Translations under genes and position numbers: made by a program | The notes under the pieces: model-generated | What the model was told of the DNA's origin: nothing | What the model saw: only the letters and a program-made list of their open reading frames with translations | Database searches by the model: none | Part shown: piece after piece, positions 6,540-6,628 of the stretch | Layout: every line of letters starts with the position of its first letter | Position numbering within the stretch: position 1 is the first letter of the stretch | From: an uncultured Alphaproteobacteria bacterium | GTDB taxonomy: Bacteria; Pseudomonadota; Alphaproteobacteria; Rickettsiales; UBA1997 | Direction of reading: 5' to 3' | Length of the DNA: 6,628 nucleotides | NCBI GenBank assembly: GCA_903858915.1 | Contig: CAIOKL010000284.1 | Location: 1 to 6,628 of the forward strand

Positions 6540-6577
6540 GATTCTAGAAACTTAACGGTAGTTATGTTTCTAGAATC
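6540..6577. other. Long perfect inverted repeat (hairpin) near the right edge
   Basis: The arms gattctagaaac (6540-6551) and gtttctagaatc (6566-6577) are perfect 12-bp complements. Inside them, after one T-T mismatch, taac (6553-6556) can pair with gtta (6561-6564) around the loop ggta, so almost the whole element folds. No T-tract follows on either strand, so it is not a standard intrinsic terminator. An operator, a recombination or transposon end, or part of a repeat family are all possible. Its left counterpart region (118-147) has only a weak 5-bp pairing. Confidence 0.7.
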
Positions 6578-6628
6578 GTGGGGGGTCAAAAACTAACAGC
6601 GACAACGGGTTTAAGGTTAACTCAAAAA

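Overview
The window looks like part of an AT-rich genome from a Gram-negative bacterium, most probably an alphaproteobacterium (Rickettsiales/Holosporales-like or a related low-GC lineage). The grounds are the split transhydrogenase subunit PntAB, a proteobacterial-type ThiC and a COG1368-type sulfatase-fold membrane protein. The genus cannot be read from the sequence. Ribosome-binding sites are weak throughout, with A/T-rich leaders.

Layout. Positions 1-294 are non-coding and hold a REP-like fragment, hairpins and the left copy of a ~105-bp repeat. Positions 295-1863 (minus strand) encode a 522-residue protein of no recognised family. It is rich in Ser/Pro/Glu, has a Cys-containing tail, and looks less AT-rich than its neighbours. 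Positions 1864-2042 are a very AT-rich divergent intergenic region with a good sigma70-type promoter pointing right. That promoter serves a tight two-gene unit: pntAB (2043-2435) and, 4 nt later, a GTG-started LtaS/OpgB-like phosphotransferase (2440-4401). After a 123-nt gap comes a complete thiC (4525-6375), the HMP-phosphate synthase of thiamine synthesis, with no visible TPP riboswitch. Positions 6376-6628 are mostly repeats and hairpins.

The most notable structure is a pair of ~105-bp inverted repeats (155-261 and 6429-6531) enclosing all four genes. Each copy lies just downstream of an outward-facing gene, in the same orientation relative to that gene. Each ends in the same 10-bp terminator-like hairpin and contains a second small hairpin whose two arms have changed together between copies, so the stem is kept. 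A third copy of its 18-nt core lies at 6411-6428. This suggests a dispersed, structured 3'-end/terminator element, or a mobile intergenic repeat that could also support inversion of the 6.2-kb segment.

The genes do not form one pathway: pntAB is half of an NAD(P) proton pump whose partner subunits are not here, the second gene modifies envelope polymers, and thiC is cofactor synthesis. No CRISPR array, tRNA, rRNA or transposase was seen.
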